Below, piece by piece: positions 40,801 through 53,900 of a DNA stretch of 64,000 bases. The notes beneath the pieces are model-generated. The model had not been told where the DNA came from, did not search any database, and worked only from the letters and a program-made list of their open reading frames with translations. Position numbers and translations under genes: made by a program. This DNA is from Progne subis subis (Eukaryota; Chordata; Aves; Passeriformes; Hirundinidae), in NCBI GenBank assembly GCA_022316685.1, contig JAKJHU010000038.1, positions 3,024,384-3,088,383 of the forward strand, written 5' to 3'. Within the stretch, counting starts at the first letter, position 1. Every line of letters starts with the position of its first letter.

Positions 40801-41540
40801 TTTCAGGGATTTGAGTTTGCCTGGGGTGTAAGCCTGAGTGCAGCATATGAAGGCAAACAGAAGTATTCTTTAATGCTAAACAAATGAATAAGTGAAAACC
40901 CTGTATAAGCACCATGGAACAGGAAATGTGTGGGGAGCCTCTTGGCTCAGGACGTGTCGGTCTTCCAGCAGATGGGTGAGGTCTCTTTTATCTAAATAGC
41001 TGTAGCTTACCAAGTTCATCTAGTATTGGTGGTGTCCAATCAGCAAAGAGTGAGTCTGGCCTGTTTATCCTGGACAGGAACAAAGTGCAAGATAGATGTA
41101 TGTTTCTTGGATTTCATACGCTTGCAGGGTTAGCAAGCAAACTCTCATTTGAATGCTGTCTTTTCTGTGTTGTGCTTCACATTTAGGATGTCTCTGAATT
41201 TAACCTGGTGTTATGTCCAGACTATCCATTAAAATGCATGTCCAAATAGACAGGGGTACCCTATTGCATAATCCAGTGTTCTGGGAATTGCAGTGACGGC
41301 AGCAGAACAAGAGAAGACTTCTTGAGTGAGAAATGAGACTTGAGAGGGGGTCCTGTTAAAGATGACTCAGATTAAAAAAGAGTTGTTTCTATAAATGAAC
41401 AGCCCTGATTGCACAGGTTGCAGGAGGTTCTATCTATGGTGTACTGTACAAAGCATCCACACAACCCTGGCAATATCATGCCCCACTCAGCTTTAGGAAA
41501 CTCTTTCTTACCCACATGAGACTGACATCTCCGTCAGTTA
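34878..41540. other. AT-rich noncoding stretch, no gene seen
   Basis: Apart from the TTTG microsatellite at 38968-38996, no structure was recognised. G7 at 38949-38955 lies just before that tract. A less AT-rich interval at about 40600-40850 has an open plus-strand frame (ATG 40606 to 40887) without resemblance to any known protein. Confidence 0.55.
38968..38996 (+). repeat. (TTTG)n microsatellite
   Basis: About five TTTG units are flanked by T runs. It is a simple-sequence repeat with no coding meaning. Confidence 0.9.
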
Positions 41541-42040
41541 CAACACTGTAATGAAGAGCAATGATATCCAGCTTTCCAACACTTCATCATTCATCTCTTA
41601 CTCAGGTTCATTATCCAGGTATTTTCCTTGCATTTCCTCTATCTCCTATCATCATCACAAAGCCAGCACTTTGCAAAGCAAAGTTCATTTGCGCTTCCTC
41701 ATGTTTCACTATCAGTTTTTATTTCCAGGTCTGCTGCTGGCTGTCTTGTCCTTTTTCTGGCCTGTCATGACATGACAGTTTCCATAATATTTTCTTCTCT
41801 CCCCTATTACTGAAGTTTTTTATTTTTGTTTTTTTCTTGTTCTCACTTGTGTCCTTGCTGACTTCTTGAAGACCAAACTCTTTTCTAATTCCCTTCCTGC
41901 CCCCACCCCCCATGTCATACCTGTCTACAATGGTTGTATTTCCCTTAGTTTTCCTCTCCTGCCTTATTCACTGCTTGTCAGTCCTCTCTCCTTCCTTCTC
42001 CTTTGATTTTTTAATTTTCTTCTAATCTCTTAAAATAGAC
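41541..42040 (+). other. Pyrimidine-rich segment (~72% C+T on the plus strand)
   Basis: A hand count over 41581-42000 gives about 119 purines in 420 bases, roughly 72% pyrimidine, rising to 85% at 41941-42000. Because stop codons all contain purines, this bias alone explains the three overlapping plus-strand open frames between 41551 and 41813. None is likely to be a gene. The asymmetry is much longer than an ordinary splice-site polypyrimidine tract. Confidence 0.75.
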
Positions 42041-42180
42041 ATTCCTGGGTCATGGAGGGAACTGAGCTAGTGGCAGCTCATCTCAAGGGCCTGTGCTAAA
42101 GCTGATGCAGCAAGGCATGGCCAGAGCAGAGTATTGTATAAGCAAGGTAGACTTGCACCCAGCTCCCTTGGAGCACGGGG

Positions 42181-42204
42181 GAAAATGAGCCCGGGCTCAT
42201 TTTC
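42181..42204. repeat. Perfect 24-bp palindrome centred on CCCGGG
   Basis: gaaaatgagccc is followed directly by its reverse complement gggctcattttc with no spacer. The next outer bases (G and T) do not pair. The surrounding ~180 bases (42050-42240) are GC-richer than average. All pairs can be checked by eye. Confidence 0.95.
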
Positions 42205-42868
42205 TGTTTCTTTGTGTTACCCACCCTCAGTAATATGCTCAGTTCATGACTAGACCTTGCATCAGGTGGACCTAAGCAGGAAAGAGAAAAAGGAAAAAGA
42301 AGTTTCTTAATCAGTGTTTTGGAAGCATGGCCACACTGATATGACTGTAATGCTTTTGTTCTGCCAGGCAGCTACAATTGCTTTGCATCTTTCTGCAGAA
42401 GTGCAACTTTATAACCACCCCTGTATCCCACACAGCAATCACTTAGTGCACAATGTACCTCCTGGCGTCAGGTAGTAACCAGCTGTGACACATCTGTCTA
42501 ATCCTTCTTAGGGGTCATAGGTTATCACACTGGAACATTATTTCACGTCACGGTGCCGATTAATCTGAAAGAATAATCAGTGTCATCACCCTTCCTCAAA
42601 TGCCAATTATGAGCATTTTCTATGTCATTATAGCACAAGTCATTTTTTACTTTAGCAATTTCAGCTACCTCACAGAAGCATTCTTCTATTTCATAATTTT
42701 TCATTTTTTTTCCCAGGAGATAATGGAAAAAAAAATGGCTTCTGTGAAAAAGCCATTCTTGACACCCTTGGAAGGGAGGAATGGAAATGCTGATGTTTAC
42801 TGTAGGTGGAAATGTGTCTAAGTCTCAGTCTCTTGGTGCAAGACTAAGTCTCTTGTGTTTGTTGCTTG

Positions 42869-42871
<3 letters not shown>

Positions 42872-42905
<34 letters not shown>
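42872..42905. repeat. (AT)17 microsatellite
   Basis: Thirty-four bases of uninterrupted AT dinucleotide lie between a G and a C. Likely length-polymorphic. Confidence 0.95.
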
Positions 42906-42907
<2 letters not shown>

Positions 42908-45900
42908 TACTCTGGCAATTGCTAATTGAAAAATCAGCTCTTAATAAATTATATAAACCAAAGATTTGGTCTTTTTTTTTTTCTATCTGATATACTTATG
43001 CAGTATATTTGAAATGTAGATGACAAATGAATGCACCTTTTTTTTTTTTTTTTTTTTTCTGTGAGCTTAAAAAAAACAGTGAAATAGCTGAAAACTAAAG
43101 CTATATGAAAAAATAATTTTTCACAGCTGTAAGTGGGCATCTGAAGGAGAGAACGTGTTTAGATTAAATGCTTTTATTCCCAACAAAATAGAAAATTATA
43201 ACTTTTGATAAATGACGGGTATTTGTTATAGTAGGTAAATAGGCATGACAGACTGGATTTTAAAAATACTTGCACATCTCTTTTAGCATTTTACTTTTAA
43301 ATAATTGTACAGTCACAGAGGGCAGGAGGTGGAAGATGACTCAGTGGAGTGGTCATGAAGTTACCCCTTCCAAGTGAAATGAGTATTAACAGACATAAGG
43401 AGACACTGCTTTAAAATAGCCATTACCGTGGTGGCTATGGTGATGTCTGGAAGGGAAGGAGATGAGATCAAGTAAAGGTAGTGGAAAAAAGTGGAAATCT
43501 TGTTCCAACAGTTTGTCTGACATCCAACTAGTGAGTTGCCCTGTTCAAAGATATATAGGTGTTTGTTTGGGGGAGCTTTGGGCCAGGGGGTTGACAGTCA
43601 TGAAGCTGACATATCAGTAGTTCTCATGTACTTGCAAAAGCAATTAGGTAATTTTTATCTTACAATCCAGGTGTGAATAGAGTTAGAATGAAGTTTCTAA
43701 TTTGTCTGAAACTTCTTGTTCAGCTTTACTGAGGATCACTGAACAACACATCAGTATTTTTTGTAATTTGTGGGTATAGATATTTTCAAAACTTTCCTAT
43801 TCACCTTGATGTGATTTTTTTACATTCTTTTTTCAAATAATCAGATATATGCGAGGTTTTTTCTTTCTGAATGTAAAACTCTTTATCCATATTAATAATG
43901 TATTTTAGCCTTGACTTCCTAGCTAAATCTGTTTCTTGAAAGACTACTAGCATTAAATCTTATTAGAGTATATAGTAAAAATAGAGATTAGTGAAATTAG
44001 ATGGTGTTTTGAATATGTTACGTTTTCAGAAATCTTAGTTGGCCCAACAGCATATGTTGTGCTACTGATTAATTATAGTCATGAAACTACAGCTAGCATG
44101 GAGACAGTATTTAGTGTTGAAGAATCATCAGTTTTCAGGCACTTAAAATCTTCCTGTCCATAGATATTACTCTGAAAATTTTAATTTTCCATCTTTCATC
44201 TCAAAAGCAAGGTTCTTTACGGTTTTAGGGCTGGTGAAATCTTGTTTACCATACCTGTTTCCCTCAACATAGAAATAGGCAAAATTCACCTCTCCTCATT
44301 CTGTTCTCTACATATACTTCCAGATATTTTATTTGGCTCTCAGATAAAAGAAATCAGATTTTATAGAACAACAAGGGGTTCCTTTATGCATCTGAAGAAA
44401 TGTGCTTAAGTATAAAAGTTGGAAAATTCAGCACAGCACTCAGAGAGGCAGGTTAGGCCAATTATTCAATGGATAGACAGTCTAAGTGACAGAATGGGCT
44501 TCTGTGACCATGTGGCTCTGTTAAATTGAATGTTTGGAATATAGCTTCAAATAACTGTGTACCTGCTGGAGGCTGATTTAGAATGACATATAAAAAGTTG
44601 TACATCTTAATGCAGAATTCCGGGCAATGAGCAAATGGAGATTATCTGTACAGACAAATTATTTCTCCAGCTCTCAATCCTAGCTGTCCAGTTAGAAAAG
44701 CCAAGATAGCACTAGAGTGGCATCATATAGAAAGTTTCTTAATGAGATATTCTGCAGGGCCATCCTGTTCAATCTTTCCTCTGGAGGACCCTGAATTCAA
44801 AGGAGTTCTAAAATAGCTACTTTCCTTCAGTATGAGGTCTGTCTTACACTGCTGGAGCTTGTAAGGAGGCCAAGATTTCGATGATTACCGACTTATTTAT
44901 GATCTACAAGTAGCTTTTATACATTAATTGCTACATTTATGTAAATTCTTATTTAGCTCTCAGCAAATTCTCTCAGGATCCTCTAGCTAACTGTGCTGCT
45001 GGACTTTGAGGAGCTGGATTTGCTAATTCTGTCTTTGTAGAGACAAAAAATTAATGCTATTCAAAGGTACAGCACTGCTCTATGTTCACCATTTTTGTAC
45101 TGAAGTAGTTGGCATCTCTTGCCTCCCTTCTTCTCAGAGTTAATCGGTCCCATACAAGTTACAGTTCACTGGTCCTTCAATTCCTCTGCCCATTTAAGCA
45201 CAAGAAACTCTTATAAAGATGAACAGTCCTTGTGCTTCATTTGCACAAATTACCTGCAGCCACACTGACTGGACAAAGTTGGCATTTAGGAGCTCAGCAG
45301 AGTTGATCCCTCTGGGCTGAAGGATGTTTGTGGCTGGTGAGAGATTTTTGAGAGACTGTCCCATTGAAGGAAGGTTCAACTGCAGCCAGGGCTATCATTC
45401 ACCCTCAGAAGTGGTGGCACTTTTTTGAGGTTAATTGGATCTGACTCTGCATTTTCAGATAAACCAAATAATATGTTCATTTGAATTCGCTATTAAACTT
45501 CTAGTTCTTGCTTTAAAAAACCAAAGAAATTGCATGAGACAATGTCCTGCATTTTAATTACTGCTGGAGTTTAAGTAGAGTAAGGAAATTCAATTACTAT
45601 TTCACAGATAAGGTTTGGGGTTTTCTAACAGAAACTTGGGCATAATGTATATATAAATTTAACTCATAGGAGAAATTGAAGAGCTTGAAGACATTTTTAG
45701 ACATAAAAGAAAATGTATGGTAAACATGAAGACAATATTAAAATATATCATAAGAAGATAAGAACAATAAATTAGACAAAGGACAGAATTGTTGCCTTTT
45801 TTCAAATACATTCACTTTGGAAAAAAGGGATCTGTTGAGCTATAATATCTGTGTGTATAAGAATTCATGCAGTCATACATATGAATTACTTTTGCCTTCC

Positions 45901-48900
45901 CTAGTAAATACATTTTTATGGACTGCTGCCATGGAAGTTAGATGTAGAACTCTCATCAGCTTTAATAGTAGTGAATCAGACCTTAGTTGTGTCATAAATA
46001 TTTTCCAACTTCAGGCATTAGGGTCAGGAATGTATGTTTATAGTGAATTATTTCTGTATCATCCTAGCCTCAGAACTCAGTTTAGCATCATCTTGAAGCA
46101 TTTAATAATTATTATTACTACTTCCTCATTTGAAGTTTTAAGGTACATGTTTTCAAAGGGTAAAGTCAGCAGGACTTCCAACACTTGTAGCTGCCTGCCA
46201 GTTCCACAGAAGCAGGCCCTGCTACATGTGATAAGCAATGTGTTTTGCACAGCTGAAGGCTGTTGGAAAGGAGTCCCTTGCACCTTCCTCTGTAGGTGAC
46301 AAAACACTTATCAATGTTCATGGAATCAGCCCATGGCAAGTCCTACTGCTGTAGGAATGGTAAACAAAATGGTAAACCTATAGGAAAGGGCTGTAGAAAT
46401 TTGCACTGCAATACTTTCAAGTCTGTTTTACTATCTAGGTAATTCAAGGAAATTCAAGGAAAATACAAATTTAGATTAAGGCTTGAAATATATACCCTTG
46501 CTGTATATAGGTCTAGCCTTTTCCAGTGTTTCCTTATATTGTGCATGCCACCTTCACACAGGCAAATCTCATGTTATGTTCATCATCTCAAACTGGAATA
46601 GTTGAATGAGGTCAAAGTGAGTTTGTTTTCTGCAAGCACTCAACAGCACTTAGTGTATCTTGTGTCCAGTTTTTCTGTATGGTGTACTGTGGTAGAAAAT
46701 GGTAAAATTTTGCAGGGGGACTACTACTTGCCAAAAATACTTTTCTTGCACAGTATTCTCTTTGAATTCTCTTGATAAATGTATGTTACCTCAATACATG
46801 CAAAACCCAGCATTTATGTATGTTACCATGGCATCATCATTACTTGAAAATGTAGTGGTTGTGTTTTATCTGCAGCAATCCAGAAGGTGAGGTTTCAGGA
46901 AGAGAGGGAATTTTGTTAAAAGTAACTGATATGGCTAGGTGAAATAGATGTGCTTTTGGGAACATTATATTTTCTAGGTTTGTTGATTCTTCCCCCTGGC
47001 CCCCCGCCCAGCTATGTCGGTCCAATAAATCTATTCTCTGTGCCTTAAAACTTTGCCTCACGTGTAACAGTTACATCATTCACAACTCAGTGGTTGGAAA
47101 GGGAAGTCCCAGTGCTGTATGTTCATTTATGGCTAAGGGTAGTGTTTTGACTCTCTTAGCAAGCCCTGTGTCATGTTATTAGATTGATAATAATAGGTGT
47201 GTATTAGAAGGCACTGTGCTAGATATCAAGAGAGAAGTTTCCTCAAGATTAGAATTTAAGTGAAAGCTGACAGGCTGCCATAGCCTTTGTACGAAGCAAA
47301 ACCAGACCCATAACGTCCATTGATGTAATTCAATTACAATGATGAGAAAATGGACATACTTCAAGTCTTTTATCAGTAATTAGGTTTCAGTGAAGAGTAT
47401 TGTGAGGTTAGTCCAAGTAACTACAATTATTTTCTTACCCAGACATGTAATTTTGTTTTACACTGTGCATACCATAGGTATTTCTTTAGGTTTTTATGGC
47501 ACCTACCTCAAAGGTACCATTCTTTTGGTACAGCACAAATTACAGTAAATTTTACATTTGCAGGTCAGTGCAAGATAGAGATGGAATTTCCACAGGTAAT
47601 CATCATCCCTTTAAAAATTAAATTGTTGATTTATACACACGAAGGACATTTTATTGCTATCTTCCAGTCATGTGGATAGTTAAGGCAATTCATCAACACC
47701 ATGCTTATGCACTCTTTCAAATTAAACAATCTGTTACATTAATTTTCTTGCAGAACAGGAAAAATGACAGATTGTATTTTCAAACTTTGCAAATTATTCT
47801 AGGATCCTGCTGTAGAAGGCATTTATGATCACAGTGGATGAATAAGTTTTTACAAGAAAGCAGAATGTAAAAAAATGTTACAGCTGGAGAGTTCCTTTAT
47901 AGTTCTGGAATATAATTAATGAACTAGTTTTGGACATGCAGGAACCCAAATAGAAATCAGAGTTATAATTCCAAAACATAAAATATTTTAGGGAAATATT
48001 CCAGAGCCTTATAGAGAGGTAGAATTAAATCTTAAATTCTTATTGTCGTTCAATACTTGTTCAGTGTGCATTCAAAAATCAAAATATTTTTCTGGCCCTT
48101 GTTCAAAAGTCACAGTAACAACAGCCCACCAACTGAAGCCCCTTGATGTATTTATATTTCTCAGAAATAGTTGCTGTTATCTGATAGAGATATACAAGTA
48201 CATATTGCCAAAATAGGCCTGGGAATATTTTTCTTCCTTCTCTCCTGTCCCTAGAGTCACCACAATTAGTAGGCCGACCTTAGTTAAAATGTTTTTGTGT
48301 TTCCCCTTAATTTTCATTATTTATATTAATGTGTTTTCCTGATGATGTCTTTATCTATTCCTGCCACAGATATAAACACTGTATCACCATGTGTATTAGG
48401 CCTGGATACTTTATAGAGATATTGCACAAAAAGATACATGAAATCCAGTACTGCCGTGGCCATCTCCAGTGAAAGCAGTGTTTTCTATAATGCATATTTT
48501 CAGATGATTTTGTACAGTCCTTATTTCTGCACAGGCATTTTCTACTGAAAAACAATAATTTCTAACTTGGTACCAAAAATAACTATGATTTTCAAAGAAG
48601 GATGAAGACCATAGCTCAACAGTTCATTAATTTATCCATCCTGCAGGAGTTTGTGACATTCCCTGAAGCTGGAGCAGCCAGATTAAATTTTGCCAATATA
48701 CATAAAGGCACATGTTGTTCTCTGCTCCCAAAAATTTGTAAAAGCATGTGATTTTCATGGAATGCGGTATTTAAAATTTAGCTCCTTTTTTCTTCTCCTT
48801 TGAAAACACTGACAAGATGTAGCATTTAATTTTGCTTGTTGCTTTCCTATACTTTGTGTTTCAACATCAGTGAAAAACTGCAAAATAGCTATTGGTGGGT

Positions 48901-50817
48901 AGAACAGACCCATTGGGATAAACCTTAACATTTGTACCTTGAGCATGAAACTGAATTAGGTTGCCCAGTCTTAACAGGATGCGATTCTTTACTTCTTGTG
49001 ATTTTCACAGAGTTTTTACCTGCAGCAAACAGGTAAATGCTCATCAGTGCTTGGATACTTGATTTGAGACATCCGTCCTACTTAAACACTAGACCAGATA
49101 TGCCATGTTTCCATAAAATTCTGTTACATAATGGAGTAAAATTAATTGCGGTAAGAACTCAGATTTTTTTGGAAAGCCACATTATTTCAAGATATGTGTA
49201 ACTCCACAGTTACAGGAAAAGATGAAAATGATAGTCTTATGTACACCTGACTTAATATACTTGTTATAGGCAGAAGGTAATTGAAATGGTTTGAGCATTG
49301 TTTTTACACCACCATGCAGTGGAACTTGCTGCAAAAATTGCTTGCTTGCTCAAGACAATCCTCAAATCAGCTGATGTGTTAGTATATTTTTGTTTGGTCC
49401 TGCATGGAGATTCTAGTCCAAACCCTGAGGCTGGTTGCTCTTCAATAAGGCTAATTATTTCAGAGCCAGCTAAGCATCTCCCACTTTTGGAGCCAGATGA
49501 GCAGCTAGCTGAGATTTTGTCGCCTATAATCTGTGATAAGGAGTGTGTATGCTTGTTGTTCTGGAAAGAATCTTCAGCTGATCCTAAACCTTGTCACTCA
49601 GTTCTGCCTTGAGGAAGACAACACAACACTAGGTTTACTTCAGAGGCTTATTTAGTAGTCACTAAATTTTTGTTTAATGGCAGGTTTTTGAAAAAAAATT
49701 TGAAGATATTTAAACCTCTAAGTTTATATTAAATAATGTGAAACTCTATAAAAAAATAATAGGTAAGCACATGCAAATACTTTATTTTGTACCCTGGTTC
49801 TTTCTTATTTTGGTCTATTAACACTATTGCAGTTAAAAAAAATGAAACAAAAAAACCCCAAAAAACTATGCCTGCTCTTTAATCCATCTTTCTGTAGTCA
49901 AAGGCATCAGGTAAATGTAAGATGACCAATTTTACATAATTTACTACATCTTATTTAATTTACATGGACAGTTAGACATATCAGCATGTGAGAAGGCCAC
50001 CTTCTTTTAGAACAGTTTCTTCGGAGGGGATGCTGTTTCATAAATTGTCTGCAGTTGAGGCAGCCATGGGTGAAATGGCCTTTCTTATTAAATGTCACAA
50101 GATTTAATGTCACAGTATAATTGGGATGGAGGGATAACTGAGCAAGGCTCAACATGTCTTTTTCTGCTAACACATTATTAATCTACAAGAGTGTTAGAAT
50201 ATGTCTTATAAAGCCCCTATTCTACTGAAAATTGTTGGCTCATAGGAAAAAAAAAAAAAAAAACAAAGAAAAACCCAATCCATTTTATTGCAGAGCTCAT
50301 GAACAACAATTATGGGTTTTCTTCACAGAGAATTTAATTTGTAAGTAAAGTATACAGCAGAATGGGGCACAATAAGAAATTTATGAAATATATAGCCTTA
50401 AATATTTTTTTAAAGCAGCAAAATCCTACGTATATAGCACCCAAACATCATAAAACCGATAACAACTGAAAACTGATTTCCTTTGGAAAAGGAAAGGTTA
50501 AATCAGCATTTAACCCTCATTTGAGAATTTTCTTTCAGTAATGACTTAATTTAATTTAACCAATAATTTATTGCTATAATGAATTCCTAGAGAGTTATTA
50601 GTTAAATACAGCTAACCAATTTGCCAATGAAGACTTTTCTGTCTGAATAAAAATGCAGTGTTGAGCATTAAAGACACAGTTTTGTCTTGAAATTTGATTG
50701 TTCCATTGCTTTTCAAGTAAAATACAATACCAATAGAGAAGCTTTTTGCAGACATCATTATATTTCTGATGATGACATTTTGAAATATAATTCTTTTTTT
50801 TAATTGCAAGGGTTATA
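42906..50817. other. AT-rich noncoding stretch, no gene seen
   Basis: T21 lies at 43038-43058, an exact 10-bp tandem pair (aattcaagga twice) at 46441-46460 and A17 at 50247-50263. A frame at 45.8-46.3 kb is long only if started at TTG. From its first ATG (45931) it is ordinary in length and unrecognised. No RNA gene was seen. Confidence 0.55.
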
Positions 50818-50943
50818 TCATAGCATCATGAATTTAGGCTGGAAAACACCTCTAAGATCATGAAGTCCAGTCATTAACCCAGCACTGCCAAGTCCACCAA
50901 TGAACTCTGCCCCGAGGAGCATCTACACATCTTTTAAATACCT
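50818..50943 (-). mobile_element. CR1 LINE 3' end, CR1-Y/F-like, antisense
   Basis: tcatagcatcatgaatttag, ggaaaacacctctaagatca, then 'gtccagtcattaacccagca' and ctgccaagtccaccaatgaa match the reverse complement of the same CR1 type found in sense at 22379-22618. The words 'catctacacatcttttaaa' include the segment that is deleted from that other copy. Similarity is lost after about 50943. Confidence 0.9.
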
Positions 50944-53900
50944 TAACATCTTCTGGGGAAGCACTCTCTTACATCATACAGCTTTTGCCACTAAGAATCA
51001 TTTTGAATGGAAGTTAAAAAACCTCAAAATCCCCATATCCCTTTGTTACTGTTTCTCATTTGAAAAAAATATTGACAAGCAGTTAAAGTACATTTATTTT
51101 ATTTTCTCTCAGAAAACATTCTTACCAAAGAATGACTTTGCAACACAAATGCTACATTTCTGCACTAAAAGTAAGAAATGTTTCTAGCCAGAAATACTTT
51201 GTGATGGAATTTTCTTCTCTAAACAGAACAAAACAACTGCTTTCACTGAAAATTTGAGTGCCACTTTGCTGTAATTCAGAGGGATACAAAGTCTGCATGC
51301 ATTGGAATTTTGTTTCTTGGTGGGAATATATGAAGATTTTATAGCCAATAACTTGAAGTACTTAGGAAGCTAAATCTTTATAAATGTTCTAGAAAAGTCC
51401 TACAATTTAAGAGTAGAGACTCTAATTTTAAATGAAAAATAAAAGAAGGTTAACCAAGCAATATATTCTGTCTTCTTCCCTTCAAGGAAATAAAAGAATC
51501 AAAGTGTGCGTAATTACTGATTAATCAAAATAATAATAGCAAAAATGTGTAGAATTTAATGCAAATTCATTTACTTTCCAGTTCTTTTTACCCATTTAAC
51601 TATTTCCTCATCAATTCTGTTTTGCCTAATTTATCACATTACCTTAATCTATATTCACACTCTGAATTTACAAAATGTCTTAGTCTTGCAGAATGGCTGA
51701 AATAAATTGCAGAGGACATCAGAGTACAGCCTTTTCTAAAATAGCTGCAGTAGGAAAATATGAAAAAAATAGGTCCATCTGATAGTATTTACAGGAGAAT
51801 TTTATCATGAGGAAATCCTTCTTAGAAAGAAAATGTTGTATTAAAGGACTTCAGAATTTTGCTTCCAAGAGGAAATAATCAGAGACCACCGGCCAATCTG
51901 AGAGCACTTAATGCTATGCTTTTTAATATGGTATCAATTCAACTGTATTGAGGCCTCCAAGGAAGTGGGATGCCAGGCAGAGCACATAGGTAGAAGAATT
52001 CTAGAAGCTAACGTGTTATTCTGTTGAACTGTAGTGCAGCTTCCCCATCTGTCAGTTTTTTATAGGCTGAAAGAACTGAATAGAGCCAGCCTTAAATGAC
52101 TAATTTTAAAGTTGTGATTCTGAGTAATGCACGTTTAACAGGTATTCTGTCTTTCTTGTTGAACGGTCAGACAGTAGCCCAAAGTTTACACATACTTTGC
52201 CTAGGATGCCTATTTCTGCAAAAAGTAGATGAGAAGAAATCTCCTCTGTAAGACATCTTCGACTAATGTAGTTCACTCTGAAATATGGCACACCTGAAAC
52301 TCAGAAACGTAACTCCCTACAGAAGAACCATATGGCAAACTCAGTTGTTTCCAGGTACTCATAAATTACTGTGCAGTTCTCCTCCTGATATTTGCAGCTT
52401 AGCATTAGAGAAGATGAAGAACTTTGCTTCAAAAAAATGGAAAAATATTTCAAATCAGCTCTTTTATTCCAGCTGGCTAAAAAATTCCTTAAAAATTTTG
52501 GGCCAGCTTGTGTCCTTGTGAATTCAACTGGAAGAGCCCTCATCAAAGTCCAATCCCAATGAATTAGAGACAAGGTTCAAGTGGGTTTGTTTGTTTTTAT
52601 TGTGTTTTGTTTTTTTTTAAGGTTTGAACAACATAAATACTTAATACAAATCCTTCATACTGAAAAAGAGAGGAGGAAGAGCTCAAGGTGTATTTTTTTC
52701 CTATAGGAAAGAAAAATATGGCAAAATATTTCAGCAATAGCTCTTATGTGAAATAAGGGAGACAAAGTGTGAGCTGTTCTCAGAATTCAATTACTGCTAA
52801 TTAAGTTCCCTATCTAGCATGAGAAAAAAAGCCTTTTATTCCCCTGGGTTCTTATCTCTACTGATAGTCATACAAATCATAAGATAAAAATCTGCTCTTG
52901 TAGAAACAATTTGTAACTGACATAGACATATCCACTAAACTTAACAAAGCTGACAAAAAAATCTGGCAAAAATTATTTCTTGAAAGTTGCACTAGTTCTG
53001 TATCTGAAAAAGCATCTGTAACTTTTGTTTTGCATGAGTTTTTTTATTTTGTATGATGACACAACTGAAGTTGCCTGCAGCATTATAAAGGCTTTAAGTG
53101 GCCATTAGCCATTTCCAAAATTTAAAGTACCTCTTAGAGGTCATTCACAATTTTACTTTGGGAACCAGATATGAAAAGTGGGAATAGTATGCCTTAAAAA
53201 CTTATTAAAAGAAGATTTCCAATTTGCATGAATTAATTTCAGTTTTTCTCAAAACGTCATAGTTGCTCAGAACTAAAAAAATCTGAAACACTTCTGGATC
53301 TTGAGGCAACCTGTCAGGAGTGATCATATCAACGTGACTTCCGTTCAGTGAAAATTCATAAAATCCAAAACACTTCTGGTTTATGAAAACAGATATTGAA
53401 AAAATCTGTTCACTGGAATATTTCCAAACAATTCTGTTTATCATGGTTTCCAAGATATAGGGCATAATTTGCTTAATGCACATAGGTGTCAGCAATATTT
53501 CTAGTAAAAATGGTGGCACCACAATTGTTCTCTTCAGTGTATGCATGTAAATATGAGCTATTGAATTAACTCTGGGTGAATGATGACAGTGTAGTCTTTA
53601 ACTTCCCAGGATGAATGAATCCAAGTGTTACATTCCTAGCACTGACAGTGTTCCAAGACTGGTTCATTGTCTCTCACCAAGACTGTCAGTTTCAGGCAAA
53701 TGTAAGCAAAATTCAGATGAGTCATTGATTAATTACTGACTCAGTTACAGTCATGGGTACAGCCTCTTGTAGATGTGGATAAATAGTTTTTCCATGAGAG
53801 GAGAGGGCACACTTGCCAGTGTTTGGTGAAAGAAGTCGCTTTGGTCATTGATACAATCAGTGAACATCAAGTCAAGTGTCACCTGAAATAGAAGTCAAGG

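Noticed and set aside
40520..41010. GC-richer stretch with a TATA-like word, considered as promoter or LTR
   Set aside because: There were no terminal repeats, no primer-binding-like sequence and no recognised downstream gene.
41551..41813. Three overlapping plus-strand frames
   Set aside because: They are explained by the pyrimidine bias, which removes stop codons in every frame.
45817..46299. 160-codon plus-strand open frame
   Set aside because: It starts at TTG. The first ATG is at 45931. The composition is that of translated AT-rich noncoding DNA, with no motif.
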